A stretch of 64,000 bases of DNA, taken from the NCBI RefSeq assembly GCF_004118675.1, contig NZ_SDHZ01000001.1, positions 1,798,001 to 1,862,000 on the forward strand, given 5' to 3'. Below are positions 8,754 through 16,665 of the stretch, piece by piece (within the stretch, counting starts at the first letter, position 1; each line of letters starts with the position of its first letter). The notes beneath the pieces are model-generated. The model was given only the letters and a program-made list of their open reading frames with translations. It searched no databases and was not told where the DNA came from. This stretch comes from Filimonas effusa. Its GTDB lineage: Bacteria > Bacteroidota > Bacteroidia > Chitinophagales > Chitinophagaceae. The position numbers and the translations under genes were made by a program.

Positions 8754-9698
8754 ATGCAGGTACACAGGGATATCGATCATTTACCGGCTTTCAGGAATGC
8801 CGTCATCACCATAGGCACTTTTGACGGCGTACATACCGGCCACCAGCAAATTATTACGCAGCTGAAAGCCGAAGCGGCCCATGTAGCCGGCGAATCGGTT
8901 ATTATCACCTTTCACCCCCATCCCCGGAAAATAGTTGGAGAGCAGTCGCGCCCGGTTCAGCTGTTGAATACGCTGGACGAGAAAATAAGCCTGCTTGAGC
9001 AGAGAGGGATCGATCACCTGGTGGTGGTTCCTTTCAATGATGCTTTTGCGAACCAGTCGGCCAACGATTATATTCATGATTTCCTGTTCAGCAAATTTCA
9101 TCCGCATACCGTTATCATTGGTTACGACCATCGTTTCGGGAACAACAGGCAGGGTGATTATCATTTGCTGGAACAAAAGGGCTGGGAACTGGGTTTCCTG
9201 GTAAAGGAGATACCGGAGCATGTACTCAATGAAATAACCATCAGCTCTACCCGCGTGCGGGAGGCTATTCTCGCCAATGATATCAGTACCGCCAACCGTT
9301 TTCTCGGCTACCCGTTTTTCTTTGAAGGAACAGTAGTGGAAGGGAATAAACTGGGTCGTACGATTGGTTTTCCGACTGCGAATTTACAATTGCCTGCGGC
9401 AGACAAGTTGGTTCCCGGGAACGGCGTATATGCGGTTACAGCGCTACTGAAAAGCCAGCCGCAACGACTATTGAAGGGCATGATGAATATAGGTGTTCGT
9501 CCTACTGTAGATGGCAGCAAACGTACTGTTGAAGTGAACCTGTTCGACTTCAACGAGGATATTTATGGTTTGGAATTACAGGTAAGTGTACACCAGTACC
9601 TGCGCGGCGAGGTGAAGTTCAACGGGCTGGATGCGCTTAAGGCGCAGTTGGCCAATGATAAAGAAACGGCTTCGGTGGCGCTGGCGTCTCTGCCTTAA
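8754..9698 (+). CDS. ribF: Bifunctional riboflavin kinase / FAD synthetase
   Basis: Converts riboflavin to FMN and FMN to FAD. 314 residues with the nucleotidyltransferase domain first (GTFDGVHTGHQQII at about 21-34, containing the HxGH motif; ISSTRVRE near 160-170) and the flavokinase domain second (about 180-310, with GRTIGFPTANL, GVYAV, MNIGVRPTV and EVNLFDFNEDIYG). Length and domain order are normal. It starts 73 bases from the purM start on the opposite strand. Its 3' end converges on a GNAT gene with a 12-base gap. Confidence 0.96.
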   Translation: MQVHRDIDHLPAFRNAVITIGTFDGVHTGHQQIITQLKAEAAHVAGESVIITFHPHPRKIVGEQSRPVQLLNTLDEKISLLEQRGIDHLVVVPFNDAFANQSANDYIHDFLFSKFHPHTVIIGYDHRFGNNRQGDYHLLEQKGWELGFLVKEIPEHVLNEITISSTRVREAILANDISTANRFLGYPFFFEGTVVEGNKLGRTIGFPTANLQLPAADKLVPGNGVYAVTALLKSQPQRLLKGMMNIGVRPTVDGSKRTVEVNLFDFNEDIYGLELQVSVHQYLRGEVKFNGLDALKAQLANDKETASVALASLP

Positions 9699-9710
9699 AC
9701 AGCTCGCACT

Positions 9711-10232
9711 TTATCTTATCTCCTTTTTCATCATAATATCGATCTGTTCATCGTTGCCCAGCCTGAAGATATGTTTGTCGAAGGCTTCAAAGCCGTTCTT
9801 CGCATAGAATTTTATTGCTTTGGTATTTTCTTCCCATACCCCCAGCCATACATAGGATTTGTTTTGCAGCACGGCTTGTTCCAGGGCTTTATCGAGTAAA
9901 AGCTGGCCGACTTTTTTGCCATGGTAGTCTGCCAGCACGTAAATACGTTCTATTTCAAGCGAGGTGTCGTCCTGTAATTCGGTCTGGGCCTTCCCGCTGT
10001 TGAGTTTCAGATAACCTACAGGCGTATCATCCGACTTAGCCATAAAGAAAGCGGTGCCGGGTGTTTCCAGTTCCGTTTCTATCTTTTTGTTGCTGAAGTT
10101 TTCTTCGAGGTACTTGTCCATATCGGCCCCGGTGTTGCTACCAGCAAACGTTTCAAAGAATGTTTGTCTTCCTATGCGTTGTATAGCGGCGAGATCATCC
10201 ACCGAGGCCTTCGTAACTTTCAATTCTTCCAT
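9711..10232 (-). CDS. GNAT-family N-acetyltransferase
   Basis: 173-residue acetyl-CoA-dependent acetyltransferase of the RimI-like type. The acetyl-CoA binding region is visible as LEIERIYVLADYHGKKVGQLLLDKAL (shown in part: YHGKKVGQLLLDKA), followed by VWLGVWEENTKAIKFYAKNGF, typical of the C-terminal strand-helix unit. The substrate cannot be told from sequence. It is downstream of a second GNAT gene on the same strand with a 43-base gap, so the two may be co-transcribed. Confidence 0.9.
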   Translation of the reverse strand: MEELKVTKASVDDLAAIQRIGRQTFFETFAGSNTGADMDKYLEENFSNKKIETELETPGTAFFMAKSDDTPVGYLKLNSGKAQTELQDDTSLEIERIYVLADYHGKKVGQLLLDKALEQAVLQNKSYVWLGVWEENTKAIKFYAKNGFEAFDKHIFRLGNDEQIDIMMKKEIR

Positions 10233-10275
10233 TTACACTATTCCTTTTTTCATTTACGCGACTGCTTTTGCTGGT

Positions 10276-10800
10276 TTATACAGCCGCTTTTTCTATCACG
10301 TAAACATAGTTATCCCTGGGCTCTTCGCCAACATATGCTACTGACAGCTCCCCTATTTTTTTAGCTCCCAGGCGTTCTACTGCAATTTGAGAGCGCCGGT
10401 TAAATGAACCGACATGGAAATAAACCTTTGATACGTATTTAAACAGGTAATCGAGCATCATTTGCTTTACGGCCAGGTTGATGCCTTTTCCCCAGTATTT
10501 GGTTCCGTAAAAGGTATAACCCACGAATACGCTGTTTTCAGCTTCGTTATAATCGTAGATGCGCGTGCTGCCGGCGATTTCGCCTGTAAATTTAGAGATG
10601 ATCTTAAAGGCGCCTTTGCTATCCATAGCACCGTCGAAAAAGGAGCGAAAGACATCTTCGCGCCAGCGGTCTTTATTGGGATGCTGTTCCCATACTTCGG
10701 GGTCGGATGCTACGGCATAGAGCTCGTCAAAGTCTTTTGCGAGTAGCGGATAAAGGATCACGTCTTCATTCTCCAGGATAGGTTGGATGTTAAACTTCAT
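10276..10800 (-). CDS. GNAT-family N-acetyltransferase (RimJ/RimL-like)
   Basis: 174 residues. The pattern LENEDVILYPLLAKDFDELYAVASDPEVWEQHP at the N-terminus and GAFKIISKFTGEIAGSTRIYDY in the middle belong to the RimJ/RimL group of GNATs, usually alpha-amino or small-molecule acetylation. YWGKGINLAVKQMMLDY matches the acetyl-CoA loop, followed by VYFHVGSFNRRSQIAVERLGA. Upstream gene of a possible two-gene unit with the adjacent GNAT. Confidence 0.9.
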   Translation of the reverse strand: MKFNIQPILENEDVILYPLLAKDFDELYAVASDPEVWEQHPNKDRWREDVFRSFFDGAMDSKGAFKIISKFTGEIAGSTRIYDYNEAENSVFVGYTFYGTKYWGKGINLAVKQMMLDYLFKYVSKVYFHVGSFNRRSQIAVERLGAKKIGELSVAYVGEEPRDNYVYVIEKAAV

Positions 10801-11143
10801 TTTATGGCAATGTTTGGTGTGTACTGGTTATTTTACTTTCTGAAAATAGCGAAAATATTGCCAGAAATGACAGTTCCCGGCAGAAAGAATATGCTGTGTC
10901 GTTGATGGTATACTGATGGAAGCTTGATCGTATAGGTTTAAAGCGTAGTTTTTCGTAGATGGCAGATGAAAGGAAGCGGGCGGCTGCCAGGGAGCGGTTT
11001 TGAGGGATTTGGCAGATCGCTGGCGCGTATTTTATGGTAAGTTAAGTCTTTTTCGGCATGGCAATCGCTGCTTTTTTCAGGTGGGGACACACGAAGCCCT
11101 GGTCATCTTCCGACCTTTGTAAGCTGCGATGGTTTACATGTTG
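10801..11143. other. Intergenic stretch, nothing recognised
   Basis: 343 bases between the GNAT start and the unknown gene downstream. No convincing ORF, hairpin with T-run or TTTG-N20-TANNTTTG promoter was found by eye. Confidence 0.5.
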
Positions 11144-11695
11144 TTACAGGAGGGCGGCAGCTGAGGCGCTCCTGCCGGATGTTCGTCGCTTTCGGAGGTA
11201 GCGGGACTTGTGAGGGATGACATGTGGGGGCAGCAAGGACTTCGGCGATGGAAATGCTTTTACAGAAGGAGCCGATAGCTTTATGGTGAACGCAGGTGGT
11301 GCAGTTGCTGCATTTGAGATTTGTTCCTGGCCGGGTTGTGTTTGATCGAGTGCCTCCAATTTACGCAGGCGGATCACTGCCAACGCCAGTGTTTCTTCTA
11401 TTGCGGAGATGGGTGTTCCCCTGCTCAACATTTTTTTAGCGACTCCTACGAACTGGCGATACAGGCTGTATTTACGGATAGATAGTGGGATCAGCTTGTA
11501 AAAAGGCGCGGCAATAACGGTAGCTTTGGCGATTTCGCCAGCGCTTTTACGGCTGCCGGCAAAGGCAGGGTCTTTACGCCAGCGTTCGGCAGTGAGGTTA
11601 CTTTTGCAACGGACAAGACCTATCCCGCATCTCTTGTAGCAAGAGATGTTTCCGAATGTTTTTTCGAAGATGAAGGGACCGCCTTGTTTGGCCAT
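11144..11695 (-). CDS. Conserved Bacteroidota-type protein of unknown function, atypical C-terminus
   Basis: 183 residues, not assigned to a named family. The first 120 or so residues resemble a small protein found in many Bacteroidota genomes: a glycine-rich start, FGNISCYKR, then RKDPAFAGSRKSAGEIAKA. The last 60 residues are rich in Ala, Pro, Ser, Lys and Arg and look unlike a folded domain, so a frameshift or degraded 3' end is possible. No signal peptide or membrane segment. It sits alone between GNAT genes and the small-exported-protein array. Confidence 0.55.
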   Translation of the reverse strand: MAKQGGPFIFEKTFGNISCYKRCGIGLVRCKSNLTAERWRKDPAFAGSRKSAGEIAKATVIAAPFYKLIPLSIRKYSLYRQFVGVAKKMLSRGTPISAIEETLALAVIRLRKLEALDQTQPGQEQISNAATAPPAFTIKLSAPSVKAFPSPKSLLPPHVIPHKSRYLRKRRTSGRSASAAALL

Positions 11696-11995
11696 TTCTT
11701 ACAATTTGGGGGAAATATAGGGAGTTTTTGGATTCAAAAAATTAGTGGTGCTATTAGAAGTGAAATTATTGTCCAGCTAATTCTAATCCTTATTCAGGTT
11801 AATCACTAAAGACTAATTTTAGCAAACAAGATTTTAAATTTATACCCGAATAAAATATTGCCGCTTTGATCACCGATTACAGAATCTTATTTTTATTTGC
11901 ATCTTCCATTTTTTAAAAGGCGTGCGGCATCGGCGTAATCGAAAACAGCGAGATCAGTTATACAAGTAAGGCATAGATGGCGAAGCCAGAAAATA
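11696..11995. other. Gene-free stretch holding a 5'-stub repeat
   Basis: AT-rich 300 bases. The only structure seen is a repeat at 11887-11915 that also covers the start of the lipoprotein gene near 13.2 kb. The copy here reads ATG plus ten codons and then TGA, so it is not a gene. Confidence 0.5.
11887..11915 (-). repeat. Start-region repeat, copy 1 (orphan 5' stub)
   Basis: 28 of 29 bases match 13187-13215, exactly 1300 bases away. On the minus strand it carries ATG (11902) and codons for MQIKI, as at the 13.2 kb lipoprotein gene, but then diverges and stops (MQIKIRFCNR, stop). Likely the remains of a duplicated gene start. Confidence 0.65.
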
Positions 11996-12646
11996 TCAAT
12001 CCTTTACCATAGTATAAATAGATTCGCCTCTTCCGTTAAAGAGTTCTATTTCCTTCTCGTTTAAAATCGTGAAATAATCGCCATTCATCTCATGCACTAA
12101 ATTATCCAATTCGTAAGGCAGCGATATAATCACTTTTAATTCGTTTCCCGTTATACTATCAGCAGCAACCGCCTGAGTACAATATTTGTCCAGTACCTGA
12201 ATACGCATTTTCTTAAATCCCGCCTTTGTAACCAGTCCAATATATGGATTTATGAATTGCTTGTTTAATGAATCATCATCAAAAATAACGTAGGCATCAT
12301 TAGCAGATGAAGCATCCAGGTACTGAACCGGATGTATCAATAAAATATCCTGTCCTAAAGTATCGTTTAAACAGCTCTTCACTCTTACCGGAAAACTATC
12401 AGTTTTACATTGCAGCATATAGTGTTCACCTTTTCTTATGATATCACCAAACACGTAAGAACTTCCCAGCCAGTTTGGGCGGGTAATAGCATATTCAAAC
12501 TTATTGCCGCTTTTAATTTTAAAATGATGGTTTGCATGCATAGGGCCTCCTTTGGACGGATGCCAATAATAATCTCCTTCGTAGTTCTGAGCTTGCAAAT
12601 AACCCAGGAAGAAAATATTCAGGAAAAGCAACAGACAAAATCTCAT
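11996..12646 (-). CDS. Exported protein of unknown function (array family A, intact copy)
   Basis: 216 residues with a signal peptide (MRFCLLLFLNIFFLGYLQAQ), so periplasmic or outer-membrane associated. I do not recognise the family. The mature part is largely beta-strand-like, with YYWHPSKGGP, FEYAITRP, ILLIHPVQYLDAS and a C-terminal FTILNEKEIELFNG. A frameshifted paralogue lies at 13952-14622 with the same order of motifs. It is preceded by a 3' remnant of the gene at 15533. Context, downstream of a YD-repeat toxin and among similar small exported proteins, suggests a candidate immunity or orphan immunity protein. That role is inference only. Confidence 0.75.
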   Translation of the reverse strand: MRFCLLLFLNIFFLGYLQAQNYEGDYYWHPSKGGPMHANHHFKIKSGNKFEYAITRPNWLGSSYVFGDIIRKGEHYMLQCKTDSFPVRVKSCLNDTLGQDILLIHPVQYLDASSANDAYVIFDDDSLNKQFINPYIGLVTKAGFKKMRIQVLDKYCTQAVAADSITGNELKVIISLPYELDNLVHEMNGDYFTILNEKEIELFNGRGESIYTMVKD

Positions 12647-12728
12647 ATCACTATTATTTAAAAGGCGGCAAATTATAAGGCCGGCCCTTTACAATGGAGA
12701 ATTCAGCATGGTATGGGCTTCCTAAGGG

Positions 12729-12866
12729 CTATTTGCACGGCATTTGTTTTCGATCGAGCAAGGCTGATATATTATACTCAACGATATAAAAGTCAGGCAT
12801 ACAAAAGAACAGGTGATCATCAGGGCAACACCTTTAATATTGAAAGAGCCTTCCTTTATAACGCTA
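12729..12866 (-). pseudogene. 3' remnant of array family B
   Basis: Degenerate copy of the last 40 or so codons of the gene at 15533-16033. The reading HLFFCMPDFYIVEYNISALL then DRKQMPCK and a stop (TAG at 12731-12729) matches the intact C-terminus HLYFCMPDFYIVEYNISALF then NRQKMPCK at nearly every position. Further upstream the frame is lost. DNA similarity runs from about 12721 into the 12860s. No 5' end is present. Confidence 0.8.
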
Positions 12867-12875
12867 TCCTTCTTT

Positions 12876-13202
12876 TCATAGGTATACCTTATATCTTATA
12901 AAATCAATTGCAAGTTTTTCTAACTCTTTCCGATTAATTTCGGAAGAACCTTTCATTATATGTGCATCACCATGAATTATCTGGAGAGTTTTCATATTTA
13001 TAGTGATGCAGCAGAGTCCATTGTTTTTACGAAGGTTCGGATTAATTAATATAGTTGCTATATCGGGAGATACAAACCCTCTTAAAGAAACTCCCCTGTT
13101 AAGATACTTATGAAAATCCTGATCTCCAAACTTCCTGACAAATCGGTCAATTTTACTTGAACAGCTCAATAGTAAAAAAAATGGCATTATTTTTATTTGC
13201 AT
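12876..13202 (-). CDS. Small putative lipoprotein of unknown function
   Basis: 108 residues from ATG at 13202 (MQIKIMPFFLLLSCSS). The short hydrophobic run ending in LLSC looks like a lipoprotein signal with Cys as the anchor. An ATG 30 bases further upstream is possible but would weaken the signal peptide. Charged, mixed alpha/beta mature part; no family recognised. The start region is repeated at 11.9 kb and 15.35 kb. The C-terminus abuts the family B remnant, so the end may be truncated. Confidence 0.6.
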   Translation of the reverse strand: MQIKIMPFFLLLSCSSKIDRFVRKFGDQDFHKYLNRGVSLRGFVSPDIATILINPNLRKNNGLCCITINMKTLQIIHGDAHIMKGSSEINRKELEKLAIDFIRYKVYL

Positions 13203-13215
13203 CTCCCATTTTTTA
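13187..13215 (-). repeat. Start-region repeat, copy 2 (on an apparently intact gene)
   Basis: Matches 11887-11915 at 28 of 29 bases. Its GGCATTATTTTTATTTGCAT part (13183-13202) matches 15336-15355 at 19 of 20. It covers the ATG and first codons of the small lipoprotein gene. Confidence 0.65.
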
Positions 13216-13248
13216 TTAGCTACTCTCTGCAAAAGAGAATTGAGGTCA

Positions 13249-13710
13249 TTAAAGGGCAGTAACAGATATTATTCTGTCTAAGTTTGAAACAGTTTCAACC
13301 AGTATAACTGCTTTTAACTTTTCTTTTAAAACAGCTCGAGTTATCAGTTCTTTAAGCATTTCTATAGGACTGAAGCGCAAGCCTACAAGTTCAACAATTA
13401 CTAAGTTATATAATTCAAGATTATAGAATAATGAAATAATAAGTTTTCCGAACATATCATCTACTCTAATTTTTACTCCAAAAGAATCCTACAGATATTC
13501 AGCAATTCTTTTTTTTTCGGAAGTCTTTAATTTTTCAAAAAAAGGAATCACCTTTAAAGCTTCTGAAAAGGGAAAGTTTAAATAAAGGGCGTCATCGGAA
13601 TCAAATAACTCTTTTTGGTCAATTTCGATCTTAGATTGAACCAAATAAACCTTACCAATAGAAAATTCAATTTCTTTTTCACCTGGTATCTTTATTAAAT
13701 AAGTCTCCAT
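13249..13710 (-). pseudogene. Unknown gene split by an in-frame TAG
   Basis: METYLIKIPGEKEIEFSIGK begins a 73-residue reading that ends in AEYL and TAG (13491-13489). The same frame continues without interruption as DSFGVKIRVDDMFGKLIISL for another 79 residues to a stop at 13249. Both halves have ordinary amino-acid composition, so one ancestral gene of about 152 codons with a single nonsense change is a good explanation. Two short separate genes are the alternative. No signal peptide, no family recognised. Nothing here shows suppression of the TAG. Confidence 0.5.
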
Positions 13711-13718
13711 ATTCTAAT

Positions 13719-13943
13719 TTATAGGTAAGTCTTCATATCCATAATTCGCATGATTAGCTGCAAAACGCAGGAGTCTAATTCTTCTGCAGGCCATTCCCAA
13801 TGTGAAAGTGGCAATACTCTTTGTCGAATTGCTGGAGTAACATTACAACCCTCTAAAAAATCTCTGGGACCGACATCACTAATGGGTCGTGTTGTAAGCA
13901 ACTGTAAAAGAGTTGTTGAGTCCGGTAATCGTTCACTAACCTA
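13719..13943 (-). pseudogene. Open reading fragment without a good start
   Basis: Open for 74 codons between an in-frame TAG just upstream of 13943 and a TAA at 13719. It ends in MRIMDMKTYL, 8 bases before the ATG of the next unknown gene. No ATG lies near its 5' end, so it is probably the 3' part of a lost gene. It contains PRDFLEGCNVTPAIRQR and LSHWEWPAEELDS. Not recognised. Confidence 0.35.
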
Positions 13944-13951
13944 GGGGAAGC

Positions 13952-14622
13952 CTACAATTTCTTTTGAGCAACTTCCCTTTTTTCCAAAATACAGTCTAAT
14001 GTTCCATCACTCTTGAAAAGTTGCAGATCCTGTTTATCCGGCGATATCGTAAAGTAGAATCCGTTAGTCTCCAGCAAAAAATCATCCAACTGAAAAGGTG
14101 CTCCAATAATTAATTGCAGTTCGGCTCCTTTTAAACTATCAATAAGAATCTTATTTGTGTAGAACATATCAAGTAGTTGTATTTGCAATATTCCGGAATT
14201 GGCCATGACAACTGAGCCTGTAGAAGGGTTTATATAATGCCTATCCATGAGGTTACCATCAATAATAGCATATGCACCATCGACAATCGAGGAGTCAAGA
14301 TATCGAACAGGCGAAATCAAAATATACCCCCTTGGGACTGTATCATTTGGAAAGTCTTTGACAAAAAGAGAAAAGCTATTGGTTTGGCAAAGCATTATTT
14401 GCCGCCCCCCTCCTTGATAATCTTGCCGAATGAAAATGAACTTCTATTGCCTGGTCGCATAATCGAATATTCAAACGCACTACTATCCTTTATCCTCAAA
14501 TGTCCTACAGCATTCAAATGCTGCCCCTTTGGTGGATACCAATAGTAATCACTAACCCTATCCTGGGCTTGTGATTTGCAGCATAAGAAAAAAGATAAGC
14601 ACAAAAAGAAATAGTGTTGCAT
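13952..14622 (-). pseudogene. Array family A paralogue, frameshifted at a G6 tract
   Basis: Paralogue of the exported protein at 11996-12646. The 5' part (MQHYFFLCLSFFLCCKSQAQ signal, YYWYPPKG, FEYSIMRPG, FGKIIKEGG) stops at TAA in the original frame. The 3' part continues in another frame as MLCQTNSFSLFVKD to QLFKSDGTLDCILEK. Adding one G to the six-G run (C's at 14405-14410 on the plus strand) joins them as KEGGRQIMLCQTNSF, the same length as RKGEHYMLQCKTDSF in the intact copy. The span is 671 bases, one short of a whole number of codons. It could be a real loss, a phase-variable tract or a sequencing error. Confidence 0.8.
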
Positions 14623-14729
14623 AGTTGCTCTTTAAAGGAGTTAAATTATACGGCGGGCCCTTTACGATGGACAATTCGGTATTCACACCCTGCAAAGGAT
14701 TCAGCATGGTATAGGCAGCCTAAGGGTTA

Positions 14730-14774
14730 TTATTTGCCTGGCATTTGTTTTCTATTGAATGAAGCTGATATATC
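14730..14774 (-). pseudogene. Second 3' remnant of array family B
   Basis: Reads ISASFNRKQMPGK and stop (TAA at 14732-14730), matching the C-terminus ISALFNRQKMPCK of the gene at 15533. Flanking DNA downstream also matches that around the first remnant near 12.66-12.73 kb with one insertion of about 28 bases, so a whole unit (family B tail plus family A gene) was duplicated. Confidence 0.7.
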
Positions 14775-14803
14775 ATAAGACCACGCATTTATGCCAAGCG
14801 GCG

Positions 14804-15301
14804 TCAAAAGCCCGTATCAATACCCTCTTTTGATTGTAGTAAAGAATCAATTTTGTTGTCGTAATCAATAAATTTTTTACCATTCCAGATAGCGACTCCG
14901 CTCACCGGAACCTCTTTTTTTATCGTATCTTCAGGCGTGCCATGCCCAAACACTATCGTTAGTATAAAATGTTCCTTCTGCAGATGGTAGTTATCAGAAT
15001 CGGGATGAGGCATAGTTCCACATGGCTTCTGGCCTAAAAATTTAATGAAACGAACAGGACGTTTAGCGGTACTAGAGTCTACATATTTCCTTGCGACATC
15101 ATAAAAGTACTTAAACGGAAGCGCTTTATTTTCATAGTTTGTAACTACAAGATTATCTTCATAAGTGTCGTAGCCATTATTCCCAAACGTATTTCTTTGA
15201 TACAAAGATAAGTTATGTTCGTTTGTATTTTCTGAACATTGGCAACTAAACAACTCCAAAGAGCTAATTGTAATAAAAACTAAAAAAGGTATCTTATTCA
15301 T
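14804..15301 (-). CDS. Putative lipoprotein of unknown function
   Basis: 165 residues. The N-terminus MNKIPFLVFITISSLELFSC is a lipoprotein signal with Cys20 as the probable lipidated residue. The mature protein has polar N-terminal residues (QCSENTNEHNLS), PVRFIKFLGQKPCGTMPHP, a hydrophobic strand (FILTIVFGHG) and a C-terminal GVAIWNGKKFIDYDNKID. No family recognised. It lies between intact family B and a family B remnant in the small-exported-protein array. Location in the envelope is supported; a role in toxin immunity is only suggested by context. Confidence 0.7.
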   Translation of the reverse strand: MNKIPFLVFITISSLELFSCQCSENTNEHNLSLYQRNTFGNNGYDTYEDNLVVTNYENKALPFKYFYDVARKYVDSSTAKRPVRFIKFLGQKPCGTMPHPDSDNYHLQKEHFILTIVFGHGTPEDTIKKEVPVSGVAIWNGKKFIDYDNKIDSLLQSKEGIDTGF

Positions 15302-15335
15302 TTAACGTTCTATTTGTCTATTGTAATGTCATGTT

Positions 15336-15355
15336 GGCATTATTCTTATTTGCAT
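15336..15355 (-). repeat. Start-region repeat, copy 3 (orphan 5' stub)
   Basis: 19 of 20 bases match 13183-13202. On the minus strand it reads MQIRIMPT and a TGA stop, so only the gene start survives. It lies in the 230-base gap between the 14804 lipoprotein and family B genes. Confidence 0.55.
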
Positions 15356-15532
15356 TTATAAAATCGCTTATCCTACCGTGAGGATTATATTAGTTCCCCG
15401 ACAACGGAAATTTATTCGCTACCACCTACCCATCTTCCAGAGGATAAGAAAATCTATTTTGCGTTTAAAAGCAAACGACGCAAAAATTCCGGCTGAAACG
15501 GACTCCGGCGTTAGACGATGACACCCTAAGGG

Positions 15533-16033
15533 CTATTTGCAGGGCATTTTTTGTCGATTGAACAAAGCTGATATATTGTACTCAACGATATAAAAGTCAG
15601 GCATGCAAAAGTACAGGTGATCGTCAGGAAAAACCTTCATTTTAATATTGAAGGAACCTTCCTTAGGACCATTGTCAGTCTTATCATAAGTATCTTCTAA
15701 GTCAACTCTGGCAACTAAAGAATCCCCTTTTCTTATCCCTTTCATAATTCCAGCGCCTCCTAAGCCCTTTTCGTGATCCTGAAAAACGAGCTGGCCTGTC
15801 AAAAACAACGAGTCACCATTCACTTTTATAGTATCAAATTTCGCATACATATACATAGCTACCAATCCGGAAATATATTCAAACCGATTGCTCTCAATAT
15901 TAAATGTCAACCGGGAGTTTTTTTTGTCTTTTTCAAAACAAGAATCTGGTATGACTACATACTGTGCGTTCAGAGTAATTACTACGAAAAGGAATACGCC
16001 TGTTGATAAAGCTCTGTAAAAAATTGAGTTCAT
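15533..16033 (-). CDS. Exported protein of unknown function (array family B, intact copy)
   Basis: 166 residues from ATG at 16033, where a signal peptide begins (MNSIFYRALSTGVFLFVVIT, cleavage near LNAQ). An upstream in-frame ATG at 16105 would bury the signal and is unlikely. The mature part is beta-rich (LTFNIESNRFEYISGLVAMY, DSLFLTGQLVFQDHEKG, GSFNIKMKVFPDDHLYF). It ends in ISALFNRQKMPCK, a tail found as decayed remnants at 12729 and 14730. Family not recognised. Fourth gene downstream of the YD-repeat toxin on the same strand, hence a candidate accessory or orphan immunity protein. Confidence 0.75.
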   Translation of the reverse strand: MNSIFYRALSTGVFLFVVITLNAQYVVIPDSCFEKDKKNSRLTFNIESNRFEYISGLVAMYMYAKFDTIKVNGDSLFLTGQLVFQDHEKGLGGAGIMKGIRKGDSLVARVDLEDTYDKTDNGPKEGSFNIKMKVFPDDHLYFCMPDFYIVEYNISALFNRQKMPCK

Positions 16034-16156
16034 TTTTTCTGATTTATTAGGTATGGATCTGCAAAACCTGGTTGAGGGCTGTATCTCGGGAATAACCGGT
16101 CGCAACAGACCTCTTAGGCATGATATTATTCATTAATCCTCACTAAAGTTCTCTTT

Positions 16157-16665
16157 TCAACCAGCATTCTTACTGCTAACTGTTGTTGGGCTAATAATCT
16201 TTGCCCCTCTTTTCTTTCGCCAATCAATCTTAAATGAATTCAATGGAATGTCCTGAAATATTAACGAATTTATAGGTAAAGCGCTGATAACAAGTCTGTA
16301 TTTCTTGGCCATAAACAGCTTGTCTATCTCCAATAACCCTACGGGTATTTGAACTTTACCCGACGAACTTGGGCGCACTCCAAAATAGTAGTTTGTTTTT
16401 GGCTCCTTTCTAAAAACATCACTATCTATTTCTACCCACCCCGTGTCAAGATAGCATTCTAATGCAATATAATACCGGATGCTATCTTTTGAGACATTCG
16501 TGATCTTCAATGAAATAGTATCTCTAACATTATACCTGCTTTGCTATTTAAAGTATTTACCTTTAGGATTTGCGCTGATAAACAGGTGTTTGACAAGAAC
16601 GTTATCAAAAAGATAACGCTTGTGAAAAACAGAGCTTTCTTAAAAACTTCAGAATGATATGTCAA
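16157..16665 (-). pseudogene. Frameshifted paralogue of the candidate immunity gene
   Basis: The open 3' part (MKITNVSKDSIRYYIALECY to INSLIFQDIPLNSFKI) is clearly paralogous to the gene at 16662-17084 (SNISKDSVRFYVGLKC, FFGVKPGSS, LPVNTLLYQHLQLPSFKI). A signal peptide in another frame lies upstream (KKALFFTSVIFLITFLSN then TCLSAQILKVNTLNSK). Restoring one base near 16547-16552 joins the two as NSKA-x-YNVRDT, equal in length to NRKKAYFTLDT in the paralogue. The span of 509 bases is one short of 170 codons. A possible TTG start at 16665 overlaps the TGA of the upstream gene. Confidence 0.8.

Noticed and set aside
8682-8780. N-terminal extension of PurM
   Set aside because: Unlike the family and overlapping ribF; ATG 8681 gives the expected start.
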